A DNA stretch of 64,000 nt. Source: Terrimesophilobacter mesophilus (lineage in GTDB: Bacteria > Actinomycetota > Actinomycetes > Actinomycetales > Microbacteriaceae). Under the pieces are notes generated by a model. It had not been told where the DNA came from and searched no databases. It saw only the letters and a program-made list of their open reading frames with translations. Of this stretch, positions 18,430 through 29,064 are shown one piece after another. Made by a program: the position numbers and the translations under genes. The stretch covers positions 1,860,001-1,924,000 of the forward strand of contig NZ_JACHBP010000001.1 in NCBI RefSeq assembly GCF_014200375.1, in the 5' to 3' direction. Positions within the stretch are counted from its first letter, which is position 1. Every line of letters starts with the position of its first letter.

Positions 18430-19551
18430 ATGGCGACACGACCGAATGGCCTCGACCGCTTCTACAGCGTGATTCCCGCCGGCGGTATCGGCTCGCGGCT
18501 GTGGCCGCTGTCGCGCGCAGATGCGCCCAAATTCCTGCACGATCTGACCGGTTCAGGCAAGACGCTGTTGCGGGCTACGTGGGAACGCCTCGAGCCGCTC
18601 ACGGGGCCGGATCGGATCATGGTGGTGACCGGTCGAGCACATCGCGCCGCGGTCGAAGCCCAGTTGCCAGAGCTCACCGACCGCAATGTCGTGCTGGAGA
18701 GCGAGCCGAAGGACTCTTCGGCGGCGATCGGGCTGGCGGCCGCCATCCTGCACCACCGCGAGCCCGATGTCATCATCGGCTCCTTCGCCGCCGACCACGT
18801 GATCGGGGATGTGCGGGGGTTCCACCGGGCGGTGGGGGAGGCGGTCGTCGCGGCCGAGGAGGGTTACATCGCGACGATCGGCATCACACCGACAGAGCCC
18901 GCGATCGGATTCGGCTACATCCACTGCAACGGAAATCTCGGAATCGCCGGCGCGCCGGGGGCGGTGGGTGCGGACCGGTTCGTCGAGAAGCCCGACCTCG
19001 AGGTCGCGAAGCGGTATCTGGCCGACGGCAACTACCTGTGGAATGCCGGCATGTTCATCTCGCGCGCCGACCGGCTCCTCGAACAGCTCGGCCACAGCCA
19101 GCCGGAACTTCTCGAAGGCCTCACGGAGCTCGCCGAGGCGTGGGACACGGATCGGCGGGGAGCCGTCGTCGACCGGGTGTGGCCGCGACTCGCCAAGATC
19201 GCCATCGACTACACGGTCGCCGAACCGGCGGCTGCGGCGGGAAGACTCGCGGTGGTGCCCGGCAGCTTCGACTGGGACGACATCGGGGACTTCGCGGCGA
19301 TCGCGAAGCTTCACTCGGGTGGGAGGAAGTCCGACCTGGCCATCCTGGGCGAGGGCGCTCGTGTGCTCTCGGATGCGTCGAGCGGCGTCGTCATCAGCCA
19401 GAGCGGTCGCCTGATCTCCCTGATCGGGGTGACGGACATCGTCGTCGTCGACACTCCGGATGCTCTTTTGGTGACCACGAGCGCGAATGCGCAGCGTGTC
19501 AAGGCGGTCGTCGACGCCCTGAAGGTGTCCGGCCGGGGCGACATCCTCTGA
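18430..19551 (+). CDS. manC: Mannose-1-phosphate guanylyltransferase
   Basis: A 373-aa nucleotidyltransferase making GDP-mannose for glycolipid and glycan mannosylation. The pyrophosphorylase motif is IPAGGIGSRLWPLSRADAPK near residue 15, with SFAADHVI (metal-binding region), GFGYIH, RFVEKPDL and NYLWNAGMF downstream. Length fits the short, single-domain form without an isomerase domain. Divergent from sdhC; monocistronic as far as seen. Confidence 0.92.
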   Translation: MATRPNGLDRFYSVIPAGGIGSRLWPLSRADAPKFLHDLTGSGKTLLRATWERLEPLTGPDRIMVVTGRAHRAAVEAQLPELTDRNVVLESEPKDSSAAIGLAAAILHHREPDVIIGSFAADHVIGDVRGFHRAVGEAVVAAEEGYIATIGITPTEPAIGFGYIHCNGNLGIAGAPGAVGADRFVEKPDLEVAKRYLADGNYLWNAGMFISRADRLLEQLGHSQPELLEGLTELAEAWDTDRRGAVVDRVWPRLAKIAIDYTVAEPAAAAGRLAVVPGSFDWDDIGDFAAIAKLHSGGRKSDLAILGEGARVLSDASSGVVISQSGRLISLIGVTDIVVVDTPDALLVTTSANAQRVKAVVDALKVSGRGDIL

Positions 19552-19610
19552 CGGTCGCGATTCCTGCTGTTGCAGGTTCATAACCTTTGGCGTCTGGAGC
19601 CCGTGAGGGG

Positions 19611-19641
19611 TTGTCAACCCGCGCGTCGCATTAGGTAATCT
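19611..19641 (+). promoter_or_regulatory. Candidate promoter of the BMP transporter operon
   Basis: TTGTCA (19611-19616) and TAATCT (19636-19641) are good hexamers but are 19 bp apart, longer than the usual 17. Confidence 0.4.
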
Positions 19642-19692
19642 GTACGGATATGGCCGCGGCACCGATGCCGTGGCAGCACCTTGGAGGACACC

Positions 19693-20781
19693 TTGAGAAT
19701 CACCTCGCGAAAGTCCGCTCTTGCCGGACTTGCGGTCGTCGGGATCAGCACCATGCTGCTCGCCGGCTGCGCACCAGCGCCCGAAGCACCCGGTAGCAGC
19801 GACAAGCCCGCTGCATCCGACTTCCTTCCCTGCATGGTTTCCGACTCCGGCGGATTCGACGACAAGTCGTTCAACCAGCTGGGCAAGCAGGGCATCGATG
19901 AGGCGGCGACCAAGCTCGGCGTCAAGGCGAACTCAGTCGAGTCGAAGGTTGAGACCGACTACGCGCCCAACATCACGAGCCTGATCGCGCAGAACTGCAA
20001 CATCATCGTCACGGTCGGGTTCAACCTCGCCGCGGCGACGAAGGATGCGGCGACTGCCAACACGGACATCAACTTCGCCATCATCGACGACAACTCGATC
20101 GACCTGCCCAACGTCAAGCCGATCGTCTTCGACACCGCGCAGGCGGCGTTCCTCGGTGGCTACGCAGCTGCGAGCTACTCGAAGTCCGGCATCGTCGGCA
20201 CCTTCGGTGGCATCCCGATCCCGCCCGTGACGATCTTCATGGACGGCTTCTACGACGGCGTGCAGTACTACAACAGCCAGAAGGGCAAGGACGTCAAGGT
20301 CCTCGGCTGGGACGTCAAGAAGCAGAAGGAAGGCGCGTTCACCGGTGGCTTCGAGGCCAACGACACCGCCAAGAGCACCGCGAAGAACCTGATCGACCAG
20401 GGCGCCGACGTGATTCTCCCGGTCGGTGGTCCGATCTACCAGAGTGCGGTCCAGGCCATCAAGGACTCCGGCAAGGACATCGCGCTCATCGGTGTCGACG
20501 CGGACGTCACCCAGACCGATCCCGACATCACGCCGATGCTCCTCACGTCGATCATGAAGGGCATCCAGGTCTCGGTTGCCGAGGTCGTCTCTGAGGCTGC
20601 AGCCGGCAAGTTCGACAACACCCCGTACGTTGGCACGCTCGCCAACAACGGTGTCGGACTGGCCCCGTTCCACGACTTCGCCTCCAAGGTCGACCCCGGC
20701 CTGCAGGGCGAGCTCGATGCGATCAAGGCTGGCATCATCAGCGGCAAGATCACGGTCGAATCTCCTTCGTCACCGAAGTAG
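19693..20781 (+). CDS. BMP family nucleoside-binding lipoprotein
   Basis: A 362-aa substrate-binding lipoprotein of a nucleoside ABC transporter. TTG at 19693 is chosen because GGAGGAC lies about 5 nt before it and the signal peptide then starts with Arg and Lys; the lipobox is MLLAGC (cysteine near residue 24). BMP-family blocks include SDSGGFDDKSFNQ, GGYAAASYSKSG and NGVGLAPFHDF. A partial terminator follows, so this gene can be made in excess over the transporter genes downstream. Confidence 0.92.
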   Translation: MRITSRKSALAGLAVVGISTMLLAGCAPAPEAPGSSDKPAASDFLPCMVSDSGGFDDKSFNQLGKQGIDEAATKLGVKANSVESKVETDYAPNITSLIAQNCNIIVTVGFNLAAATKDAATANTDINFAIIDDNSIDLPNVKPIVFDTAQAAFLGGYAAASYSKSGIVGTFGGIPIPPVTIFMDGFYDGVQYYNSQKGKDVKVLGWDVKKQKEGAFTGGFEANDTAKSTAKNLIDQGADVILPVGGPIYQSAVQAIKDSGKDIALIGVDADVTQTDPDITPMLLTSIMKGIQVSVAEVVSEAAAGKFDNTPYVGTLANNGVGLAPFHDFASKVDPGLQGELDAIKAGIISGKITVESPSSPK

Positions 20782-20803
20782 TCAGGGCCGTAGCACAGTA
20801 GGG

Positions 20804-20836
20804 ATCGGGGAGGCCAGCAGGGCTGGTCTCCCCGAT
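20804..20836 (+). terminator. Hairpin between binding-protein gene and ABC transporter genes
   Basis: Arms of 15 bp (20804-20818 and 20822-20836), closed by a 3-nt loop, pair fully apart from one G-T wobble. No long T tract follows, so it is likely a leaky terminator or 3' RNA stabiliser that keeps binding protein in excess. Confidence 0.6.
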
Positions 20837-20909
20837 TCCGTGTAGTCTTCCTTAGCACCTGAGCGACACCGTCGGCAGCGCTGCCTGACACCAGAGGATC
20901 CGAAACACC

Positions 20910-22427
20910 ATGAAGCTCGAACTCCGGGGTATCACCAAGCGATTTGGGGCCCTCGTGGCCAACGACCACATCTCCGTCGTGGTGGAACCGGGCGAGATCC
21001 ACTGTCTCCTTGGTGAGAACGGCGCGGGCAAGTCGACCCTGATGAACGTCCTCTACGGCCTGTATCAGGCCGATGAAGGGGAGATCCTGCTGGACGACAA
21101 GGTCCAGAAGTTCTCCGGACCCGGCGACGCGATGGCCGCAGGCATCGGGATGGTTCACCAGCACTTCATGCTCATCCCCGTGTTCACGGTGGCGGAGAAC
21201 GTCATGCTCGGCCACGAGCCGACCACGTTCGGCGATCGCCTGAATGTCGCGAAAGCGCGCGAACAGGTTCGCGAGATCTCCCAGCGATTCGGGTTCGACC
21301 TCGATCCGGATGCGCTCGTCGGCGACCTTCCCGTCGGCGTCCAGCAGCGCGTCGAGATCATCAAGGCGCTGTCCCGCGATGCCAAGGTCCTGGTGTTCGA
21401 TGAGCCGACCGCTGTGCTCACCCCGCAGGAGACCGATGAGCTCATGCTCATCATGAAGCAGCTGAAGGAGACCGGCACCTCCATCGTCTTCATCACCCAC
21501 AAGTTGCGTGAGGTGCGCGAAGTCGCAGACAAGATCACCGTCATCCGCCTCGGCAAGGTCGTCGGCGAGGCTTCTCCGACCGCGTCGAACGAGGAACTCG
21601 CCTCCATGATGGTCGGAAGGGCGATCGAGCTCACCATCGAAAAGGGCAAGGCCAAACTGGGCCAACCCGCCCTCGTCGTCGACAAGCTCTCGGTCATCGA
21701 CCCGATCGGCCAGCTCGTCGTCAACAACATCAGCTTCGATATCAAAGAGGGCGAGATCGTCGCGGTCGCCGGGGTGCAGGGCAACGGCCAGACCGAACTC
21801 GTCGAAGCGATCATGGGACTCCAGTCGAAGGTCACCGGCGGGATCACCCTCAATGGCAGGTCCCTCGTCGGCCGCAGCGTGCGGGAGGTTCTCGACGCCG
21901 GAGTCGGCTTCGTCCCGGAGGATCGCAACGAAGACGGACTCGTGTCCGAGTTCACGATCGCGGAGAACCTCATGCTCGACCGGTCCAACGGCGAACCGTT
22001 CGTGAAACACGGCACACTGCAGCTGGCCACGCTCGCGGAATTCGCGGAGGAGAAACTCACCGAGTTCGACATCCGGGCACAGGGCATCGGGACGCACGCG
22101 GGAAACCTGTCGGGAGGAAACCAGCAGAAGGTCGTGCTCGCGAGGGAGTTGAGCCGTGAGTTGAAACTCCTCGTCGCGGCGCAACCGACCAGGGGCCTGG
22201 ATGTCGGCTCCGTCGAGTTCGTTCACACCAGAATCGTCGAGGCACGGGACTCCGGTGTTCCGGTGCTGGTGGTCTCCACGGAACTCGACGAAGTGGTCGC
22301 ACTCGCGGATCGGATCGCCGTGATGTATCGAGGAGGAATTGTTGGCATCGTCCCTGGTGACACCCCACGAGATGTGCTCGGCCTCATGATGGCCGGCGAG
22401 GCGCCGTCAGGCGGTAAGGCAGCATGA
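20910..22427 (+). CDS. Nucleoside ABC transporter ATP-binding protein (double ATPase)
   Basis: A 505-aa protein with two ABC domains, as in sugar and nucleoside importers. Domain one has Walker A GENGAGKST and Walker B LVFDEPTA with a diverged signature (DLPVGVQQR). Domain two has a degenerate P-loop (GVQGNGQTEL) and a good signature LSGGNQQK. It powers the two permeases encoded next; the start of the first permease overlaps its stop by 4 nt. Confidence 0.93.
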   Translation: MKLELRGITKRFGALVANDHISVVVEPGEIHCLLGENGAGKSTLMNVLYGLYQADEGEILLDDKVQKFSGPGDAMAAGIGMVHQHFMLIPVFTVAENVMLGHEPTTFGDRLNVAKAREQVREISQRFGFDLDPDALVGDLPVGVQQRVEIIKALSRDAKVLVFDEPTAVLTPQETDELMLIMKQLKETGTSIVFITHKLREVREVADKITVIRLGKVVGEASPTASNEELASMMVGRAIELTIEKGKAKLGQPALVVDKLSVIDPIGQLVVNNISFDIKEGEIVAVAGVQGNGQTELVEAIMGLQSKVTGGITLNGRSLVGRSVREVLDAGVGFVPEDRNEDGLVSEFTIAENLMLDRSNGEPFVKHGTLQLATLAEFAEEKLTEFDIRAQGIGTHAGNLSGGNQQKVVLARELSRELKLLVAAQPTRGLDVGSVEFVHTRIVEARDSGVPVLVVSTELDEVVALADRIAVMYRGGIVGIVPGDTPRDVLGLMMAGEAPSGGKAA

Positions 22428-23740
22428 GCGGGAACGAGCCCGTGGACCGGCAACTCCCCAACATCTCTCCCGAGAAGGCCACGCGCGAACCGGGTCAGAG
22501 CGGCACCGCCTCAGAGCCTGAGCGTTCGCGCTGGAACGTGGCGATGCGGGAGATCCTCAACGGCAGCGCCATGATCTCGCTGCTGGCAGTCGTTCTCGCC
22601 ATCATCATCGGCGGAATCCTGATCGCGGTGACCGACGAGAACGTCCAGGCGACGGCAGGCTACTTCTTCTCCCGGCCGGGCGACATGATCGCGGCGATCT
22701 GGAACTCGGTCTCCGGCGCATACGTCTCCCTGTTCCAGGGCTCCATCTACAACTTCCGACGGCCAGGGTTCGCCAACGGCATCCGCCCGCTCATGGACAC
22801 CCTGACGTTCGCCACACCGCTCATCGTGGCAGGGCTGGGCGTCGCACTCGGATTCCGGGCCGGCTTGTTCAACATCGGTGGCCGCGGGCAGATGCTGTTC
22901 GGCGCATCGGCAGCTGGTTGGGTCGCGTTCTCCTTCGCGGGGTTGCCCTTCCCGCTCCACCTTATTTTCGCCGTCGTGGCCGGCGTCATCGCCGGGGCCC
23001 TGTGGAGCGGCCTCGCCGGACTCCTCAAGGCCACGACCGGCGCGAACGAGGTCATCACGACCATCATGCTCAACTACGTCGCCTATTACTTCGTGTACTG
23101 GATGCTGAGCACCCAGGGCCTGCTGCAATTGCCGGGTTCCAACAACCCGAAGAGCCCGGGGATGCTGCCGTCCGCGGTCCTCCCGCCGCTGTTCGGACAG
23201 CAGTATTCGCTGCACTGGGGCTTCATCATCGCGATCCTCGTGACGTTCTTCGCCTGGTGGCTGCTGAATCGCTCGAGGCTCGGATTCCAGTTCAAGGCGG
23301 TCGGACTGAATCCGGATGCCGCACGCGTCGCCGGAATCAACGTTCCCCGGATGATCGTCTACGTCATGCTCTTCTCCGGCGCTTTCGTCGGGCTCGCCGG
23401 CGTCTTCCAGGTGCTGGGAACCGTCACGACCGGCTTCAGCGCCGGCATCGACGCCGGCATCGGATTCGACGCGATCACCGTCGCACTCCTCGGGCGGTCC
23501 AAGCCATGGGGTGTGTTCGCCGCAGCAGTCCTGTTCGGTGCGTTCAAGGCCGGCGGGTTCGCCATGCAGGCCTCGCAGGGGATCTCGGTCGACATCGTGC
23601 TGGTCGTCCAGTCCGTGATCGTCCTCCTGATCGCCGCGCCGCCACTGGTGCGCGCGGTGTTCCGACTCCCCAAGCCGAACCTTCTCAGTCCGTTGAAGAG
23701 CAATAAGACGCAGGGCAAGAAGGCGGTGGTGACCAAGTGA
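22424..23740 (+). CDS. Nucleoside ABC transporter permease 1
   Basis: A 438-aa membrane protein of the BPD_transp_2 family with roughly ten hydrophobic segments after a polar N-terminal tail of about 45 residues. Family blocks include FNIGGRGQMLFGA, TTGANEVITTIMLNY and GFDAITVALLGRSKPWGV. Its ATG overlaps the ATPase stop; the next permease overlaps its own stop. Confidence 0.92.
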   Translation: MSGNEPVDRQLPNISPEKATREPGQSGTASEPERSRWNVAMREILNGSAMISLLAVVLAIIIGGILIAVTDENVQATAGYFFSRPGDMIAAIWNSVSGAYVSLFQGSIYNFRRPGFANGIRPLMDTLTFATPLIVAGLGVALGFRAGLFNIGGRGQMLFGASAAGWVAFSFAGLPFPLHLIFAVVAGVIAGALWSGLAGLLKATTGANEVITTIMLNYVAYYFVYWMLSTQGLLQLPGSNNPKSPGMLPSAVLPPLFGQQYSLHWGFIIAILVTFFAWWLLNRSRLGFQFKAVGLNPDAARVAGINVPRMIVYVMLFSGAFVGLAGVFQVLGTVTTGFSAGIDAGIGFDAITVALLGRSKPWGVFAAAVLFGAFKAGGFAMQASQGISVDIVLVVQSVIVLLIAAPPLVRAVFRLPKPNLLSPLKSNKTQGKKAVVTK

Positions 23741-25017
23741 GCACCTCAACACTCCCATCGGCCGCACCCATCACTCTCGAGCGCACGATCGTCAAGAGCT
23801 GGAAGGGTCCGATCGCCCTGTCGATCTTCGCCCTGCTCGCCATCGTGCTGTTCGGGGTCTTCGCCCGCCCGGGTGTGAGTCACTTCCGCCTGTCGACGAC
23901 CGGCGACTTCTTCCAGTTGCCTCAGCTGGATGTCCCCACCACATCCACCGGCTGGATCCTGGCCGTCATTCTGGTCATCCTTGCCGCCTGGTCGGTGCTC
24001 ATGGTGTTCCAGTCCAGGCGGGTTCCGCTCTGGCTCACCATCGTCTTCGCGATCGTGTTCATGGCCGGGTTCCTCACCTGGGTCGCGGCCGATGCGCTCA
24101 TTCCGATCCCCGGGCTTCTCATCGGCGCGGTCAGCCTGAGCGTTCCGCTCATCTTCGGTGCGATGAGCGGTGTGATCTCCGAGCGCAGCGGTGTCATCAA
24201 CATCGCCATCGAGGGACAACTGCTCGCGGGCGCCTTCGTCTCTGCGGTCGTCGCGTCGATGACCGGTTCTCCGTGGGCGGGCCTCGTCGCGGCGATGGTC
24301 GCCGGAACGCTCGTCTCGTTCGCGCTTGCGGCGTTCGCCATCAAGTACATCGTCGACCAGATCATCGTCGGCGTTGTGCTGAATGTGCTCGTATCCGGCC
24401 TCACCGGGTTCCTGTTCTCCCAGGTGCTCACGAACAACCCGAAGTTCCTGAACACGCCGCCGCGGTTCGACCGGATCGACATCCCGGTCCTCGGGCAGAT
24501 CCCCATCATCGGGCCGGTGCTGTTCGATCAGACCGTCATCGTCTACTTCATGTACATCGTGGTCGCCGGTGTCGCATACGCCCTGTTCCGCACCCGGTGG
24601 GGACTGCGCACGAGGGCTGTCGGTGAGCATCCGCAGGCCGCAGACACGGTGGGCATCAAGGTCAACCTCCGTCGGTTCTGGAACGTGTCGCTGGCCGGAG
24701 CCATCGCCGGGTTCGGCGGTGCGTACTTCACGCTCGGTTCGGTGGGATCCTTCACCAAGGACATGACGGCCGGCGCCGGATTCATCGCGCTGGCGGCGGT
24801 CATCTTCGGGCGCTGGGATCCGATCCGGGCCATGCTCGCCGGCCTTCTCTTCGGGTTCGCCACGAACCTGCAGAGCGTGCTCGGGATCATCGGTTCGCCC
24901 GTGCCGAGCCAGTTCATGCTCATGCTGCCGTACATCGTCACGATCTTCGCTGTCGCCGGGCTGGTCGGCCAGTCGCGTGCTCCGGCGGCGGACGGCAAGC
25001 CATACATCAAGTCCTGA
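23737..25017 (+). CDS. Nucleoside ABC transporter permease 2
   Basis: A 426-aa second permease, starting with GTG that overlaps the preceding stop. Blocks include GVINIAIEGQLLAGAF, IKYIVDQIIVGVVLNVL and GAGFIALAAVIFGRWDP. It forms the transmembrane pair with permease 1. The downstream MFS gene starts within its stop codon (TGATG). Confidence 0.92.
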   Translation: MSTSTLPSAAPITLERTIVKSWKGPIALSIFALLAIVLFGVFARPGVSHFRLSTTGDFFQLPQLDVPTTSTGWILAVILVILAAWSVLMVFQSRRVPLWLTIVFAIVFMAGFLTWVAADALIPIPGLLIGAVSLSVPLIFGAMSGVISERSGVINIAIEGQLLAGAFVSAVVASMTGSPWAGLVAAMVAGTLVSFALAAFAIKYIVDQIIVGVVLNVLVSGLTGFLFSQVLTNNPKFLNTPPRFDRIDIPVLGQIPIIGPVLFDQTVIVYFMYIVVAGVAYALFRTRWGLRTRAVGEHPQAADTVGIKVNLRRFWNVSLAGAIAGFGGAYFTLGSVGSFTKDMTAGAGFIALAAVIFGRWDPIRAMLAGLLFGFATNLQSVLGIIGSPVPSQFMLMLPYIVTIFAVAGLVGQSRAPAADGKPYIKS

Positions 25018-26300
25018 TGGTCCCGGTGGATGCCGGGCTCGCCCCGTCGGCGGGCCCCGGCCCGGCGGGCAGCGGCGGCCGGACGACGTCCGGAGGAGTC
25101 TGGGCGGCGATCGCCATCGTGCTCGTCGCGCTCAACCTTCGGCCGGTGATCGTGGCGGTCGCCCCGCTCTTCGACACGATCGGGGCGGAGCTGGAGCTCA
25201 CCTCGTTCCTGGCCGGACTGCTCGTCACGCTTCCCGTGCTGTGCTTCGGTGTGCTCGGCCCTGTCGCACCGGTTCTCGCTGCGAAATTCGGGTTCGAGCG
25301 GAGCCTCGCCATGGTGCTCCTGGCGATCATCGCCGGCTCAGCGCTGCGGATCGTGCCCACCATACCCGCGCTGTTCGGTGGCACGCTGTTGCTGGGCGCG
25401 GGCATCGCGGTCGGCAACATCCTGCTGCCCGGACTCATCAAGCGGGACTTCTCGCACCGACTGGGGCTCATGTCCGGGCTGTTCTCGATGTGTCTCGCCG
25501 CCGGCGCGACGCTCGCGGCGGGAGTGACCATCCCCATCGCCGAGGCCGCCGGATGGGACTGGAACGAGGCGCTCGCCGCGTGGGGGCTGTTCGCCCTGCT
25601 CGGGCTCGCGTGCTGGGTCCCGACGCTGTGGGGCGCCAGGGGGACCGCCGGCCACCCACCGACCCTGGGCATCCGCCTGTCGCGTGATCGCGTCGCCTGG
25701 CTCGTGACGGCATTCTTCGGCCTTCAGTCGTTCAACTTCTACTCGACGACGGCCTGGTTGCCGACCATCCTGATCGCCCAGGGCCATGACGCGGTGTTCG
25801 CCGGGCTCATGCTCTCGCTCGTGAACCTCGTGAGCGTGCTGCCGGCGCTCCTCGTGCCGATCCTGCTCGATCGCATCCGTCGGCAGCCCGCGTTCACGGT
25901 GTTCGTCTCCCTCGTCTACTTCGCCGCGTTCGGCGGATTCCTCGCGTTCCCGGGCCCCGTCATCGTCTGGATGGTGCTCCTCGGGTTCGCCCAGGGTGCG
26001 GGCCTCGGCCTCGGCCTCACGCTGATCGTGCTCCGCTCGCCGGACGCCGAGCACGCCACGAAGCTCTCCGGCATGGCGCAGAGCTGGGGCTACCTTCTTG
26101 CGGCGGTCGGGCCGCTCGCGCTCGGGGGCCTGCGCGACCTCACCGGCGCGTGGCTCGTGCCCGTGCTGCTCCTGTTCGTGATGCTCGTCCCTCAGGCCAT
26201 CACGGCCTGGCTCGCCGGGCGGCCCGACCTCGTCGGGGGCCACCGCGCACGGGGTGCCGGAGACGGCGACGCGGCTAGATTGGATGTGTCGGAAGGATGA
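25017..26300 (+). CDS. MFS transporter, CynX/NimT-like
   Basis: A 427-aa protein with about 12 membrane segments. Features of the CynX/NimT subgroup are ALNLRPVIVAVAPLF near the first helix, RIVPTIPALFGGTLLLGAGI, and GLQSFNFYSTTAWLPTIL starting the second half. Known members move cyanate or nitroimidazole compounds. Its translational coupling to nucleoside import genes suggests a base or nucleoside-related substrate here. The N-terminal 28 residues are low complexity (Gly, Pro, Ser). Confidence 0.82.
   Translation: MVPVDAGLAPSAGPGPAGSGGRTTSGGVWAAIAIVLVALNLRPVIVAVAPLFDTIGAELELTSFLAGLLVTLPVLCFGVLGPVAPVLAAKFGFERSLAMVLLAIIAGSALRIVPTIPALFGGTLLLGAGIAVGNILLPGLIKRDFSHRLGLMSGLFSMCLAAGATLAAGVTIPIAEAAGWDWNEALAAWGLFALLGLACWVPTLWGARGTAGHPPTLGIRLSRDRVAWLVTAFFGLQSFNFYSTTAWLPTILIAQGHDAVFAGLMLSLVNLVSVLPALLVPILLDRIRRQPAFTVFVSLVYFAAFGGFLAFPGPVIVWMVLLGFAQGAGLGLGLTLIVLRSPDAEHATKLSGMAQSWGYLLAAVGPLALGGLRDLTGAWLVPVLLLFVMLVPQAITAWLAGRPDLVGGHRARGAGDGDAARLDVSEG
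26276..26281 (+). promoter_or_regulatory. Internal -10 box upstream of cytidine deaminase
   Basis: TAGATT about 20 nt before the cdd start, inside the end of the MFS gene; a possible second promoter for cdd-deoA. Confidence 0.3.
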
Positions 26301-26302
26301 CC

Positions 26303-26700
26303 ATGACTGACGTCGACTGGGACGGATTGCGCGACATCGCGAACGAGGCGAATGCGCATGCATACGTGCCCTATTCGAAATTTCCGGTGGGGGCTGCGGC
26401 GATGGTGGATGACGGCCGCGTCATCTCGGGCTGCAACGTCGAGAACGCCTCCTATGGGCTCACCCTGTGCGCGGAGTGCGCGCTCGTGTCGAGCCTCCAC
26501 ATGACCGGCGGTGGGAGGCTCGTCGCGTTCACCTGCGTGGACGGCCACGGCAACATCCTCATGCCCTGCGGCCGATGCCGCCAGCTGCTCTTCGAGCACT
26601 CCGCTCCCGGCATGCTGCTCGAGACGGTCTCCGGTGTGAAGACGATCGACGAGGTCATCCCCGACGCCTTCGGCCCCCGCACCCTGGAGGAATACAGCGC

Positions 26701-26704
<4 letters not shown>
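26303..26704 (+). CDS. cdd: Cytidine deaminase
   Basis: A 133-aa zinc deaminase converting cytidine and deoxycytidine to uridine forms. Zinc and catalytic motifs are CNVENASYGLTLCAECA (with the glutamate and cysteine) and PCGRCRQLL. ATG 26303 is chosen over ATG 26297 because GGAAGG (26291-26296) gives a 6-nt spacing only to the second. Overlaps deoA by 4 nt. Confidence 0.93.
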
Positions 26705-28032
<1,328 letters not shown>

Positions 28033-28072
28033 GCCGGGGAGCCACGCCCAACTGCGAGTGAGGGCGTCGAAC

Positions 28073-29017
28073 TCACACGGGATCGCCGATGCGTTCGAGC
28101 GCATCGACGATGAGACTCCAGAACTTCGCGTGGTCGAGGTCCGTCGCGGCATACGTCGTGCAGTCCTCCGGTGCCGCCGAGCGGAAGTCCGCAACCGTCA
28201 TTCCGAGCGTGAGGCTGCCGGTGAGTTCGATGTCGAGGGGCACCCGAACGACACTCATGACGCTCGGGTCGATGACGAGTGCGACGGCGCATGGGTCGTG
28301 CACGGGTGGATGGTCGAAGCCCTGTGCGTCCTTGTAGCTCTCGGCGAAGAACTCGAGCAGTTCGAGCACGAACCTCGCCGGCTTCGTGTCGACGGCAGCG
28401 ATCGCCGCGACGACATCCGGTGTCGCGAGCGCCTGGTGCGTGAGGTCGAGACCGACCATGGTGAGCTTCCACTTCTCGTTGAACACGATGTGGGCGGCTT
28501 CGGGGTCGATCACGATGTTGAACTCTGCGGCAGCGCTCCAGTTGCCCACGTGGTATCCGCCGCCCATGAGCACGACCTCTTTCACGCGCTCGGCGATGCG
28601 CGGCTCCTTGCGTACGGCGAGGGCGATGTTCGTGAGCGCCCCGGTCGGGACGAGCGTGATGGTTCCCGGCTCACTGCTCATGATGGTGTCGATGATGAGG
28701 TCGACGGCGTGACGATCCTCCGCCTCGAACGCAGGCTCCGGCAGCACGGGGCCGTCGAGTCCGGAGTCCCCATGGATGGATTCGGCGACCTCCGGTGTCC
28801 GCACGAGCGGGCGGTGGGCGCCTGCGGCGAACGGCACGCCCGTGATGCCTGCGACCGTCGCCACGGCCAGAGCGTTCCTCGTGACCTTCTCGATCGTCTG
28901 GTTCCCGTGCACTGTCGTCACGGCCACGAGCTCGATGTTCGGATTCCCGTGAGCGAGCAGGAGAGCGATCGCGTCGTCGTGTCCTGGGTCGCAGTCGAGG
29001 ATGATCTTCGTCGTCAT
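28073..29017 (-). CDS. Inosine/uridine-preferring nucleoside hydrolase
   Basis: A 314-aa nucleoside N-ribohydrolase. The calcium-binding signature DCDPGHDDAIALLL is at the N-terminus; EVVLMGGGY, AAEFNIVIDPEAA and the later HDPCAVALV complete the site. It splits ribonucleosides to base and ribose. The ATG at 29017 lies in a short divergent promoter region containing a palindrome, and faces an S-adenosylhomocysteinase-like gene. Confidence 0.93.
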   Translation of the reverse strand: MTTKIILDCDPGHDDAIALLLAHGNPNIELVAVTTVHGNQTIEKVTRNALAVATVAGITGVPFAAGAHRPLVRTPEVAESIHGDSGLDGPVLPEPAFEAEDRHAVDLIIDTIMSSEPGTITLVPTGALTNIALAVRKEPRIAERVKEVVLMGGGYHVGNWSAAAEFNIVIDPEAAHIVFNEKWKLTMVGLDLTHQALATPDVVAAIAAVDTKPARFVLELLEFFAESYKDAQGFDHPPVHDPCAVALVIDPSVMSVVRVPLDIELTGSLTLGMTVADFRSAAPEDCTTYAATDLDHAKFWSLIVDALERIGDPV

Positions 29018-29025
29018 GATGACAT

Positions 29026-29052
29026 CATATATGAAAATCATCTTCATATATG
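29026..29052. promoter_or_regulatory. Operator palindrome between nucleoside hydrolase and SAHH-like genes
   Basis: Perfect 10-bp arms CATATATGAA (29026-29035) and TTCATATATG (29043-29052) around a 7-bp centre, strikingly AT-rich for this genome. It overlaps the likely promoter of the plus-strand gene and is 9 nt from the minus-strand start. The IclR-type regulator two genes downstream is the natural candidate to bind it. Confidence 0.65.
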
Positions 29053-29058
29053 TATGAT
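29053..29058 (+). promoter_or_regulatory. -10 box of the SAHH-like gene
   Basis: TATGAT followed by CAAGGC and the ATG at 29065: a 6-nt spacing, matching a leaderless start and abutting the operator palindrome. Confidence 0.45.
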
Positions 29059-29064
29059 CAAGGC

